This document shows, piece after piece, positions 1 through 7,089 of a DNA stretch of 8,669 nucleotides (positions are counted from its first letter, which is position 1; every line of letters starts with the position of its first letter). The DNA comes from Kiritimatiellia bacterium (lineage in GTDB: Bacteria > Verrucomicrobiota > Kiritimatiellia > RFP12 > UBA1067). Made by a program: the position numbers and the translations under genes. Location: contig JAGBXE010000134.1 in the NCBI GenBank assembly GCA_017629455.1, forward strand, positions 1 through 8,669, read 5' to 3'. The notes beneath the pieces are model-generated. The model had not been told where the DNA came from. It ran no database searches and saw nothing but the letters and a program-made list of their open reading frames with translations.

Positions 1-1397
1 AGGTTGGTTTTTCGCGCGTTGATATTACTCCTCCGCTCGGCTCGTTCATGCCAGGCTACTACAAGCCTCGCTACGCTAAATCAGTTCTTGATCCGCTTCA
101 GATTAATATGGTCGCGTTTTCCGACGGCAAGACGATTGCGCTGTTGGCTCAGTATGATACCGAAGCAATCAGCGATTTGGTAGCCAACAAGATGCGTGAT
201 GCAATCGTAAAAGCAACTGGTGTTGCGCGCGATGCAATTCTTCTTCACGCTTCGCACACGCATGACGGAGGTTATCTTGTTGCGAAGATAGACAACGGTT
301 CGGCTTCAACGACTGGCGACAAGCGCGCTACTGCCCTCGATCGCCTTTACATCGACATGTGCATCAGCCGTTCTGCCGATGCAGCTGTTCAGGCGATTGC
401 CGATCTTAAGCCGGCAAAGCTTTCATGCGGCAGGAGTGTTGCCAAGCGCATATCCTTTGTTCGCCGTTATCTCATGAAGAGCGGTAAGGTTCAGACGAAT
501 CCCGGCACCAACAATCCCGATGTCGTCAAGCCCGTCGGCACTGCAGATGAAACGGTGCAGGTTCTCCGTATCGACCGTGAAGGTGCTCTTCCGATCTGCG
601 TAATCAATTTCCAGACGCATCCCGACGTCGTTGGTTCCGAAACGCTTACGGCCGACTGGCCGGGGCTTACACGCGCCGTCTTTGAGGCCGCTACGTTTGG
701 TCAGACTTTAAGCATCGTTATCAACGGCACGCAAGGCGACGTCAATCACTGCAACGTTATGCCGCGCCCTGGCGAACTTAATGGCCTTAAGCGCGATTTC
801 GACGCAGTCGATCGCGGCTACGACCACGCTTGGCACATGGCCAATGTGCTTGCATCAGCTGCTCTCTCCGTTTGGATGAAGTGCGAGGCTCTTGAAGCTG
901 GTACAATTAAATACGCTTCGCAGTTCATTCGCGTTCCTGCTCACAAGGCAAAAGAAACTGACGCTAAAAACCTTGCGTGGGCGAATGAAGTTTGGGGCTT
1001 GCACGAAGCTGGTAAGGATGCTGAGATCTCCAAGAAATACGGTTGCTACGAAATGGAGCTGACAACAGAAGTTGCTCGTGCCGGGCGTATCCGCAGGATG
1101 GCCAAGCACGCCGACTTCCACGACATCCCGATTACTTCTTTCTCAATCGGTAAGTCGGTTGCTTTCGGTGGATTCCCTGGCGAGCCGTTCAACGAAATTG
1201 GCGTTGCAGTGCGCAAGGCTTCGCCTTTCAAACTCACGATGCTTGCTTGCCTTACAAACGGTAGCCGCGGTTACTTCCCGTTCTCGTCAAGCTTCATTGA
1301 AGACGGTTATGAAGCAGCGACATCTCCGTTTGGCCCGTCGGTCGCCGACGATCTTATCGCAGGTGAGCTTAAGCTTCTTAACGAGCTTGCACGCTAA
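1..1397 (+). CDS. Neutral/alkaline ceramidase-like metallohydrolase, 5' partial
   Basis: The reading frame is open from base 3 to the TAA at 1395-1397 (464 visible residues), so the gene enters from the left. The ATG at 48 is internal, because the codons before it read VGFSRVDITPPLG, the conserved opening of neutral/alkaline non-lysosomal ceramidase N-terminal domains. Probably only a short N-terminus or signal peptide is missing. Other visible motifs are a metal-binding HTHDGG (HTH at 255-263), a conserved QTHPDVVG whose His codon is 618-620, NGTQGDVN from 723, FPGEPF at 1173-1190, and TNGSRGYFP followed by a GYEA stretch near the C-terminus. These correspond to the zinc site and catalytic region of the family, which hydrolyses the amide bond of ceramides. 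Bacterial members this short (about 460 residues, without the large C-terminal domain) are often of unknown substrate, so a general N-acyl amidohydrolase role is as likely as true ceramidase. It lies 31 bases upstream of cdsA on the same strand. Confidence 0.8.
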   Translation, partial: VGFSRVDITPPLGSFMPGYYKPRYAKSVLDPLQINMVAFSDGKTIALLAQYDTEAISDLVANKMRDAIVKATGVARDAILLHASHTHDGGYLVAKIDNGSASTTGDKRATALDRLYIDMCISRSADAAVQAIADLKPAKLSCGRSVAKRISFVRRYLMKSGKVQTNPGTNNPDVVKPVGTADETVQVLRIDREGALPICVINFQTHPDVVGSETLTADWPGLTRAVFEAATFGQTLSIVINGTQGDVNHCNVMPRPGELNGLKRDFDAVDRGYDHAWHMANVLASAALSVWMKCEALEAGTIKYASQFIRVPAHKAKETDAKNLAWANEVWGLHEAGKDAEISKKYGCYEMELTTEVARAGRIRRMAKHADFHDIPITSFSIGKSVAFGGFPGEPFNEIGVAVRKASPFKLTMLACLTNGSRGYFPFSSSFIEDGYEAATSPFGPSVADDLIAGELKLLNELAR

Positions 1398-1428
1398 TTA
1401 AAGCGTAAGGCCGCATAAGGGATTTTAC

Positions 1429-2106
1429 GTGAATCCAATTCTCAAGCGCACGCTTACAGGAATCGCCGTTGGCCTAGCGGTTATCGCGGCGATTCTGTTC
1501 GTTCCCCGTAGCGTGATAACTCCTGTAGTAACAGTTATTGCCGCGGTAGCTTCGCTTGAGTTTTTCATGCTGCTTAAAAAGAAATGGGCTGAATGTAATG
1601 GTGTATTAGCGTTTGCCAAGTTTGCAACTATTTTTTGCATAGGCGAAGCTCTGATTATATGCGGCTTGAGCGCGCTTGCAGCTGCTTGTTTACGCCACGG
1701 CAATTTGATGCTCCTTTACATTGTAGCTATCGTAAAATTTTCTGATGTTGGCGGGTTTGCTATTGGCACGGCAACAGCCAAACTCATGAAGGGCGGCAAT
1801 CATAAAATGTGCCCGACCATTTCTCCCGGTAAAAGTTGGGAAGGGCTTATAGGGTCAATTATTTTTTCATGCGCAGTATCGTGCGCATTTGTAGGCGCAA
1901 CGCATTTCTGTCTTGGCAAGATGTTAGTGCTCGGTTTTGCCGCTGCTATTCTCGGCACAATGGGCGATTTAATTGAATCGAAGTTCAAACGTTGGGTTGG
2001 CGTTAAAGATTCATCGGCAATGAAGATCACAAACGGTATGGGCGGCATTCTCGATATGGTCGATTCGCTCTTGATTGCGCCGGTTGTGATTCTCTTTTTA
2101 ATATGA
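1429..2106 (+). CDS. cdsA: Phosphatidate cytidylyltransferase (CDP-diacylglycerol synthase)
   Basis: This integral membrane enzyme makes CDP-diacylglycerol from phosphatidate and CTP, the branch point for bacterial phospholipids. The GTG start at 1429 is chosen because AAGGG (1417-1421) sits 7 bases upstream and the N-terminus MNPILKRTLTGI is typical of the family. The 225-residue product has about six hydrophobic segments. It shows the VKFSDVGGF motif (around residues 102-110), SPGKSWEGLIGS (around 132-143) and a C-terminal signature: GDLIESKFKR, VKDSS, then TNGMGGILDMVDS. In the enterobacterial signature the equivalent positions are HGG and D-R. Here they are MGG and D-M, and the loop between KD and GG is two residues longer. 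At 225 residues it is shorter than the roughly 285 of E. coli CdsA, mainly because the N-terminal membrane region is reduced. The stop overlaps the next start (ATGA at 2103-2106), so it heads a coupled four-gene operon. I see no uppS or dxr next to it. Confidence 0.93.
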   Translation: MNPILKRTLTGIAVGLAVIAAILFVPRSVITPVVTVIAAVASLEFFMLLKKKWAECNGVLAFAKFATIFCIGEALIICGLSALAAACLRHGNLMLLYIVAIVKFSDVGGFAIGTATAKLMKGGNHKMCPTISPGKSWEGLIGSIIFSCAVSCAFVGATHFCLGKMLVLGFAAAILGTMGDLIESKFKRWVGVKDSSAMKITNGMGGILDMVDSLLIAPVVILFLI

Positions 2107-2510
2107 AAATTTTTTTCGCAGCCGCTGCGCTCGCCGCGCTTGTGTGCGGATGCGAAGGAATCGGTTATCGGGTGGTAGCGAACCCTGGCGAGAACCAGGT
2201 TATGCGCGTTGTAAGCGGCGACAGGATTTATTTTTCACTTCCCGAAATTCGCGAGTCTGGCTATATCTGGGATTACACTTCCGACGATAGTGATGTAAGT
2301 GTTACGATCGATCGTGATGAAAGTCTTAATCGCGACAAATCGCTTTCGTCGTCACTTGAGGCTAACGTTAGAATACGCGTTCATCGCGGTTATGACGGGC
2401 CTTCAACTGTAAACTTTTTTCTCCGCCACAAGAGCGGCAAAGAGTCTCCAATTAAGGAGTTTACTATAACACTTTATAAGCGCACAGGCGATGTTGCGTT
2501 CTGGGAATGA
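2103..2510 (+). CDS. Small lipoprotein with chagasin (I42)-like features
   Basis: The 135-residue product begins with a lipoprotein signal: MKIF, a hydrophobic Ala/Leu stretch, then the lipobox VCGC with the modified Cys near residue 17. It is therefore predicted to be exported and lipid-anchored. The mature part is mainly beta-strand-like. It has an SGYIWDY segment, a RGYDGPS turn, a strand NFFLRHK, and a final SPIKEFTITLYKR strand. This order resembles the immunoglobulin-like inhibitor fold of chagasin/I42 proteins, in which TGYxW, GxGG and RPW loops contact cysteine proteases. The second and third loops are degenerate here, so the fold is a tentative reading and inhibitor activity is not shown. 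The start is fixed by the ATGA overlap with cdsA. No Shine-Dalgarno sequence is visible upstream, which suggests translation by coupling. The stop overlaps rdgB in the same way (ATGA, 2507-2510). Confidence 0.75.
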   Translation: MKIFFAAAALAALVCGCEGIGYRVVANPGENQVMRVVSGDRIYFSLPEIRESGYIWDYTSDDSDVSVTIDRDESLNRDKSLSSSLEANVRIRVHRGYDGPSTVNFFLRHKSGKESPIKEFTITLYKRTGDVAFWE

Positions 2511-3079
2511 TGAAGAAGCTTTATGTTGCTACGCACAATGCCCACAAGATACGCGAGATAAGTGAAATACTCGCTGGGTGGGAGATATTATCAGACGACC
2601 CTGGCGATGTTGAGGAGAATGCTCCCGATTTTGTCGGCAATGCTCTTATTAAGGTAAGGGCGATTTCCGCGAAGCATTCCGGCGAGTGGTGCATGGCTGA
2701 CGATTCAGGGCTAGAGGTTTTGAGCCTTGGCGGTGAGCCAGGTGTTAGAAGCGCGAGGTACGCAGGCGAAGAATGTGACACCGCGAAAAACAATGCGCTC
2801 TTACTTCGCAACCTTGAAGGCGTAAGCAATCGCCGCGCTAACTTTACATGTGCAATTGCTCTCGTTGATCCTAACGGCTGTGAGCACACGTTAACGGGCA
2901 AGTGCTTTGGTCAGATTGCGCTAGAGCCTTCGGGTGCGGCAGGTTTCGGGTATGATCCGCTTTTTATTCCCGAAGGAAAGAACATGAGTTTTGCCGATCT
3001 TTCTGCAGATGAGAAAAACGCGATATCTCATCGCGGCAGAGCGCTTTTAGAGGCGCGGAAAATTCTGGAGGGATCGTGA
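2507..3079 (+). CDS. rdgB: XTP/dITP diphosphatase (non-canonical purine NTP pyrophosphatase, HAM1 family)
   Basis: This cytoplasmic house-cleaning enzyme hydrolyses dITP, XTP and ITP to monophosphates plus pyrophosphate, keeping deaminated purines out of nucleic acids. The 190-residue length is typical. Family motifs appear in order: ATHNAHKIREI (residues 8-18), EN...F..NAL.K (37-49), ADDSGLEV (64-71, with Asp66 matching the general base Asp69 of the E. coli enzyme), PGVRSARYAG (78-87), GFGYDPLF (146-153) and SHRGRAL (174-180). All expected nucleotide- and metal-binding positions look intact. Two adjacent ATG codons (2507 and 2510) are possible starts. The first overlaps the lipoprotein stop, and the second would remove one Met. 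The 3' end overlaps the FabH-like gene by GTGA. The gene is commonly a passenger in unrelated operons, so its position says little about its role. Confidence 0.95.
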   Translation: MMKKLYVATHNAHKIREISEILAGWEILSDDPGDVEENAPDFVGNALIKVRAISAKHSGEWCMADDSGLEVLSLGGEPGVRSARYAGEECDTAKNNALLLRNLEGVSNRRANFTCAIALVDPNGCEHTLTGKCFGQIALEPSGAAGFGYDPLFIPEGKNMSFADLSADEKNAISHRGRALLEARKILEGS

Positions 3080-4014
3080 CAGATATTCTAGAGCTTAATG
3101 GTGTAGCAATCGAAGGCATTGCAGCATCGCTTCCAGAAAGCTTTATTGATAATGACGAGCGCATTGCCAAGGCAACCGGCATTGTAAAACGGTGCGTTGC
3201 CAACGATGAAAGTTCGGCAATTGATTTTTGTATTAAGGCTGCGGAAAAACTAATTTCTGATTGCGCCATAAAATTAGAAGAGTTCGGCGCAGTAATTAAC
3301 GTTTCGTTTACCCAAAGAGAGCGCATGCCGTGCGGCGCATGCAAGGCGCAGGCGGCGCTCAATTTGCCGACGTCTGTAATTTCGTTCGATGTGATGCAAG
3401 CTTGCGCAGGGTACGGATATGGCCTTTACCTTGCAGGGTTATTGGCGCTCCAGACGGGCAAAAAGGTTTTGCTTTTAGATGGCGACAGGCAAAGCGAATT
3501 TCTCGATGCCACGGATCCTGCTACGAGCCCGCTTTTAGGTGATGGCGGAACAGCAACGATAGTAGCACCTTGCAAAGATGCTTCGCCATGGCGTTTTGCG
3601 TTTTTTAGCGACGGCTCAAAAGGCGATGTTCTTAAGCTTGAGAAGGGTAGCACAATCAAGATGGACGGGTTTGGCGTTTTCCGCTTTGTCGCATCTGATG
3701 TTGCTACCATGATCAAAGAGTTTATGGCTAAAGTTGAGCTTGCAGATGATTTCCTTTTTGCGCCTCATCAAGCCAATGTTTATATTGTCCGTCAGCTCGC
3801 TAAAGCTTGCGGCATAAGTGAAGATAAGCTTTTAATTTCAGCCGACAAATTCGGGAACCTTGCCTCTGCATCTGTTCCAGCAACTATCGCTGCTAACGCT
3901 CAAATGTTTTCGCAAGGAAAGACACTTCTTATTGCAGGCTTCGGAGGAGGCTTAAGCGCATCTTTTGCGCAAGTCAATATTCCTATCGGGTGCAGGGTTA
4001 TTTCCGCAAAATAG
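3076..4014 (+). CDS. FabH-like 3-oxoacyl-ACP synthase III family enzyme
   Basis: This is a thiolase-fold condensing enzyme of 312 residues, close to FabH (about 317). The catalytic triad is complete: Cys110 in QACAGYGYG, His231 in PHQAN and Asn261 in KFGNLASASVP. The 30-residue His-Asn spacing is the same as in E. coli FabH (His244, Asn274). The LLGDGGTATIV and C-terminal GFGGGLSASFA glycine loops are also present. The expected reaction is Claisen condensation of an acyl-CoA or acyl-ACP with malonyl-ACP. By hand alignment from memory, the N-terminal positions that hold Trp32 and Arg36 (CoA contacts) in E. coli FabH are Arg29 and Ala33 here, so the starter or carrier may differ from acetyl-CoA. 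The GTG start at 3076 overlaps the rdgB stop (GTGA), with GGAGGG at 3067-3072 just upstream. It closes the cdsA operon. I withhold the name fabH because other FabH-like enzymes serve special lipids or polyketides. Confidence 0.85.
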   Translation: MTDILELNGVAIEGIAASLPESFIDNDERIAKATGIVKRCVANDESSAIDFCIKAAEKLISDCAIKLEEFGAVINVSFTQRERMPCGACKAQAALNLPTSVISFDVMQACAGYGYGLYLAGLLALQTGKKVLLLDGDRQSEFLDATDPATSPLLGDGGTATIVAPCKDASPWRFAFFSDGSKGDVLKLEKGSTIKMDGFGVFRFVASDVATMIKEFMAKVELADDFLFAPHQANVYIVRQLAKACGISEDKLLISADKFGNLASASVPATIAANAQMFSQGKTLLIAGFGGGLSASFAQVNIPIGCRVISAK

Positions 4015-4022
4015 TGGTTTGC

Positions 4023-4048
4023 TCGCGTAGAGGAGTATTTGGTATAAT
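4023..4048 (+). promoter_or_regulatory. Extended -10 promoter upstream of rfbC
   Basis: TATAAT at 4043-4048 is preceded by TGG, giving an extended -10 (TGn-TATAAT). No good -35 box exists; the best candidate is TTGCTC at 4019-4024. Transcription should start near 4055, leaving a leader of about 26 bases before the rfbC ATG at 4081. The 26 bases match the promoter at 8141-8166 at 20 positions, including the TCGCG-N-AGA block. Confidence 0.7.
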
Positions 4049-4080
4049 CAAAGTGCGAATGTTTATCAACTCTTAGAACA

Positions 4081-4638
4081 ATGAAAGTTATTGAAACCGA
4101 GATACCCGACGTTAAGATTATCGAGCCCGATGTCTTTAGGGATGCGCGCGGTTATTTTGCCGAGACATACAATGCAGCGCGTTATGCATCGTTCGGTATT
4201 GATGTTCGGTTTGTTCAAGATAACGAAAGTTTATCTTCGCGCGGTGTCTTAAGGGGTTTGCATTGGCAATCTGGCAATCATGCGCAGGCTAAACTTGTGC
4301 GTGTTGTAAGAGGGGCCGTTTGGGATGTTGCTGTCGATATTCGTGAAGGCTCGCCTACATTTGGCAAATACGTCGGTTGCGAGCTGTCCGCCGAGAACGG
4401 CAGGCAGTTCTTTGTGCCGCGCGGTTTTGCACATGGCTTTTTAGTTCTTGAGGACAATACGCTTTTTAGTTACAAGTGCGACAATTTATACTGTAAGCAA
4501 TCTGAGCGCGGGCTTAAGTTTGATGATCCCGAAATTGCCATTGCCTGGCCGCGTTTAGAGTGCGAGTATCTGCTTTCCGAAAAGGACAAGGTTCATCCAA
4601 CGCTTCAAGAAATTGAGCGCTGGAGTTTAAATCAGTAA
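4081..4638 (+). CDS. rfbC: dTDP-4-dehydrorhamnose 3,5-epimerase
   Basis: This enzyme converts dTDP-4-keto-6-deoxyglucose to dTDP-4-keto-L-rhamnose, the third step of dTDP-L-rhamnose synthesis for surface polysaccharides. The 185-residue product is the usual RmlC cupin length. Visible hallmarks are FRDARGYFAETY (residues 19-30), FVQDNESLSSRGVLRGLHWQ (44-63), catalytic His61, substrate-binding Lys71, FVPRGFAHGFLVLED (111-125) with His118, the Tyr131 and Tyr137 pair in SYKCDNLY, and DDPEIAIAWP. All catalytic positions known for RmlC appear intact. The start codon follows a TGn-TATAAT promoter by 32 bases, but no clear Shine-Dalgarno sequence precedes it (the bases before the ATG read TTAGAACA). 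The partner genes rmlA, rmlB and rmlD are not in the window. The gene is flanked by a FabH-like gene and a sugar transporter, so it looks like a lone rfbC unit rather than part of an O-antigen cluster. Confidence 0.95.
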   Translation: MKVIETEIPDVKIIEPDVFRDARGYFAETYNAARYASFGIDVRFVQDNESLSSRGVLRGLHWQSGNHAQAKLVRVVRGAVWDVAVDIREGSPTFGKYVGCELSAENGRQFFVPRGFAHGFLVLEDNTLFSYKCDNLYCKQSERGLKFDDPEIAIAWPRLECEYLLSEKDKVHPTLQEIERWSLNQ

Positions 4639-4640
4639 AT

Positions 4641-4670
4641 CTGCCAAACCGGTAATTTGAATTTTAAAAT
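4641..4670 (+). promoter_or_regulatory. Possible sigma-70 promoter for the sugar transporter
   Basis: A -35-like CTGCCA (4641-4646) and a -10-like TAAAAT (4665-4670) are spaced by 18 bases, 33 bases ahead of the transporter ATG. The match is moderate and there is no TGn extension. Read-through from the rfbC promoter is equally possible because no terminator is visible after rfbC. Confidence 0.35.
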
Positions 4671-4702
4671 CGATTTATCATTAAACGAAAGGAAGACACA
4701 AA

Positions 4703-6226
4703 ATGACAGTTAAAGGGTACGCAAGGTTTCTGCTTATAATGGCGGGCTTGGGCGGGTTATTATACGGAGTTGACGTTGGCGTTATTGCCGCTGCGCTTCC
4801 GTATATTGAAAGGACGTCTACATTTAATCAGAATGAAATCGGTTGGATTGTCGGTATGGCGCTTTGGGGGTCGCTCCCCTCATCGCTTATTGCCGGTCTT
4901 CTTGCCGAGTGGTTTGGCCGTAAGCGTATGATTGTAGTTTCAGCGCTCCTCTTTTTAGTTTCCATTCCGATCATTTGTGCGTCGGGCTTTTTTGACGGCG
5001 GCAATTTCTGGATGATGGTCGGCGGGCGCGCTATGCAGGGCGCGGCGGCGGGTCTCTTCGGCGTGATTGTGCCGATGTATCTTGCTGAATGTCTTGATGC
5101 CGATTCGCGCGGCAAGGGTACTGGTATGTTCCAGCTCCTGCTGACGATTGGGCTTGTCTTTGTGGCTGTCATCGGTTTTGCCGTTACGTCGTTTATCGGC
5201 GACAGCGTTAAGGTTGTCGCAGAGAAGGCGGCGGCCAACGGTGTAGACGCTGCCACCGTAACATTCGCGATGATTAAGAGCTGGGTGCCCGCGCAGCAGA
5301 TCTCGACTTGGGTCCATGCGTGGCAGTTGATATTCTTGCTCTCGTGCGTTCCTGGCATTATTCTTTTCATCGGTGCATTCCGTCTGAAAGAATCTTCGCG
5401 TTGGCTTTACAAGAAGGGTCGCAAAGATGAGGCGCTCGCTTCGCTTGCTGCCAATAACGGCGAAGAAAAGGCAAAGGAAATTCTCGCCGAGATGATTGCT
5501 GCCGATGAAGCAGCCGCTGCCGAGAAGCAGAAGAATGCTGCCGCCACGGATTCGCTCTTCCAGAAGAAGTATGTAATTCCCTTTATTCTCGCGGTCGTGA
5601 TTCTCGCGTGCAATCAGACGACGGGTATTAACTCCGTCCTTAACTACACGGTTACAATCTTCCAGAAGACGGGTATGGAAGGAGCTTTTGCCAACCTTTC
5701 CGATGTTGCGATTAAACTAATGAACGTCATCATGACGATCGTCGCATGCGCGCTTGTCGATAAGAAGGGGCGCAAGTTCCTTCTTAAACTTGGCACGAGC
5801 GGAATCATTGTTGGGCTTTGCGGTGTCGGTTCGATATTTCTTGCGATATCAAAGGGCTGGGTCGCACCATCTATGGTTACGGGTGTTCTTGCGACGGTCT
5901 TCTTCTTTATGTTCATTGCTTTTTATGCTGTAGGCCCGGGCGTTTGTGTGTGGCTTGCTCTTACCGAGCTTATGCCCACGCGTATCCGTGCAAACGGTAT
6001 GGCTATTGCGATGATCATCAACCAAGGCGTCTCCGCAGGTATTGCGACCGTCTTCCCGAAATGGTGCGCAGTCACGAACGATAATGGTTCGGTGTTCTTC
6101 GTCCTTGCGGGCTTTACCGTTATCTACTTTATCACCGCGGCGTTCTTCCTCCCCGAGACTAAGGGTCGCACGCTTGAAGAAGTAGAGCAATACTTCACGA
6201 CCGGCAAGATGCCGGAGAAGAAGTAA
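4703..6226 (+). CDS. MFS sugar porter (sugar:H+ symporter family)
   Basis: This is an inner-membrane major facilitator of 507 residues with about twelve hydrophobic segments. It shows the sugar-porter signatures in order: GGLLYGVDVGVI (residues 17-28), GLLAEWFGRKR (65-75, with Glu69 where Asp is usual), GRAMQGAAAGLFGVIVPMYLAE (108-129), LKESSRWL after TM6, NQTTGINSVLNYT (304-316) at TM7, VDKKGRKF in the 8-9 loop, GPGVCVWLALTELMPTRIRANG at TM10 and PETKGRTLEEVE (484 onward). These place it with XylE/GLUT-type transporters; the sugar cannot be read from the sequence. Two additions stand out: an extended segment after TM5 (about residues 168-205) before the WQLIFLL helix, and an Ala/Glu/Lys-rich central loop (about 240-285). 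AAAGGAAG at 4688-4695 is a clear ribosome binding site that decides the ATG at 4703. A PhnP-like hydrolase follows after 29 bases and may be cotranscribed. Confidence 0.92.
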   Translation: MTVKGYARFLLIMAGLGGLLYGVDVGVIAAALPYIERTSTFNQNEIGWIVGMALWGSLPSSLIAGLLAEWFGRKRMIVVSALLFLVSIPIICASGFFDGGNFWMMVGGRAMQGAAAGLFGVIVPMYLAECLDADSRGKGTGMFQLLLTIGLVFVAVIGFAVTSFIGDSVKVVAEKAAANGVDAATVTFAMIKSWVPAQQISTWVHAWQLIFLLSCVPGIILFIGAFRLKESSRWLYKKGRKDEALASLAANNGEEKAKEILAEMIAADEAAAAEKQKNAAATDSLFQKKYVIPFILAVVILACNQTTGINSVLNYTVTIFQKTGMEGAFANLSDVAIKLMNVIMTIVACALVDKKGRKFLLKLGTSGIIVGLCGVGSIFLAISKGWVAPSMVTGVLATVFFFMFIAFYAVGPGVCVWLALTELMPTRIRANGMAIAMIINQGVSAGIATVFPKWCAVTNDNGSVFFVLAGFTVIYFITAAFFLPETKGRTLEEVEQYFTTGKMPEKK

Positions 6227-6255
6227 GCAGTTAATTGTAAGGAGCGCAAAGACCG

Positions 6256-7089
6256 ATGACATTTACATTCCTTGGAACAGGAACATCGGTCGGCGTTCCG
6301 CAGATTGGTTGTCGGTGTAAAGTTTGCACGTCGGCTGATCCTCGCGATCGTCGTCGCAGGTGCGGGGCCTACGTGCAATCAGCCGATGCGGCTTTTCTTA
6401 TCGATGCGCCTCCCGAAATGAGGGAGGCTTGCATTGAATATAAAATCGACAAAGTCGATGCCATCGCGCTTACGCATGCGCATATGGATCATGTTGCAGG
6501 CTTTGACGATGTTCGCCGTTTTAATACCATAAACGGCACGTGGGTTGAGTGCGATCCTAAAGAGACTGCTTTAACCGGGCGCACGCGGCGCTGCATTGGC
6601 AAGGTGATGACTTGCTATGCGATGGCCGAGACGGAAAAGCAGATGCATCAGATATTTCCTTACATAGGAACTAAGGCTGGTGAAAAGGGTTTATATCGCC
6701 CGCAAGTGCAATTTGATAATTCGCACACTTTCAATATTGGCTCGATGCAAGTTGAGCGCCTTAAGGTCGAACATGGTTTTGATTGTTGCGGGTATCTCGT
6801 GCGCGAGCGCGGCAGTTCAATCGCTTACATAAGCGATTGCCACGAAATACCAGAAGACACATTAGAGCGTATTTACGGTGTCGATGTGCTTGCCTTAAAT
6901 TGCTTACGCGAGAGAAGCCACCCGACGCATTTAAATTTAGACTCGTCGCTTTCCTACATAAAGCGCATTAATCCCGGTAAGGCGTATCTCGTACATATGT
7001 GCCACGATTTTCTTCATGAAGAGTGGCTTAAAAAATTAGCCGGCTCTTCAGTAGAGCCGGCGTATGATGGCTTAACGCTAACGCTCTAA
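6256..7089 (+). CDS. PhnP-like metallo-beta-lactamase-fold phosphodiesterase/hydrolase
   Basis: The 277-residue cytoplasmic MBL-fold protein opens with TFLGTGTSVGVPQIGC and a Cys19-x-Cys21-x-x-Cys24 cluster. It then has a basic RDRRRR stretch, FLIDAPPEMR (residues 47-56) and the zinc motif LTHAHMDH (72-79) followed by VAGFDDVRRFN. Later metal-ligand regions are VEHGFDCCGYLV, AYISDCHEIPE (the bridging Asp) and YLVHMCHDFLHEEW. The N-terminal Cys cluster and HAHMDHVAGFDD layout match the PhnP/MBL hydrolase group (phosphoribosyl 1,2-cyclic phosphate phosphodiesterase and relatives). No phn genes are present, so PhnP activity is not implied and the substrate is open. It is less like RNase Z, which has a different C-terminal region and length. 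AAGGAG at 6239-6244 lies 11 bases ahead of the ATG. The stop codon is embedded in a hairpin at 7080-7098. Confidence 0.87.
   Translation: MTFTFLGTGTSVGVPQIGCRCKVCTSADPRDRRRRCGAYVQSADAAFLIDAPPEMREACIEYKIDKVDAIALTHAHMDHVAGFDDVRRFNTINGTWVECDPKETALTGRTRRCIGKVMTCYAMAETEKQMHQIFPYIGTKAGEKGLYRPQVQFDNSHTFNIGSMQVERLKVEHGFDCCGYLVRERGSSIAYISDCHEIPEDTLERIYGVDVLALNCLRERSHPTHLNLDSSLSYIKRINPGKAYLVHMCHDFLHEEWLKKLAGSSVEPAYDGLTLTL
7039..7061 (+). repeat. Perfect 9-bp inverted repeat inside the hydrolase 3' end
   Basis: GCCGGCTCT (7039-7047) and AGAGCCGGC (7053-7061) form a 9-bp GC-rich hairpin with a 5-base loop inside the last codons (around AGSSVEPAYDG) of the MBL gene. It lies 18 bases before the terminator-like hairpin, so the two make a tandem structure in the mRNA 3' end. 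There is no T tract after it. Confidence 0.7.

Noticed and set aside
48..50. ATG at 48 as the start of the ceramidase-like gene
   Set aside because: The frame stays open to base 3, and the upstream codons encode the conserved SRVDITPPLG opening, so the true start is outside the window.
2964..3362. Minus-strand open frame of 132 residues across the rdgB/FabH-like junction
   Set aside because: It is antisense to two well-supported genes with intact motifs and lacks any recognisable domain.
4655..4675. AT-rich palindrome ATTTTAAAAT after rfbC as a terminator
   Set aside because: There is no GC-rich stem and no T tract. It is better read as part of a possible promoter -10 for the transporter.
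4828..5370. Long minus-strand open frame (180 residues) opposite the sugar transporter
   Set aside because: It is antisense to a clear MFS gene, has no ribosome binding site, and its product is low-complexity Pro/Ser/Ala/Ile-rich. It is a shadow of the codon bias on the other strand.
6256..7089. Reading the MBL-fold gene as RNase Z or as true PhnP of a C-P lyase operon
   Set aside because: The N-terminal Cys cluster favours the PhnP-like group over RNase Z, but no other phn gene is present, so a specific substrate is not supported.
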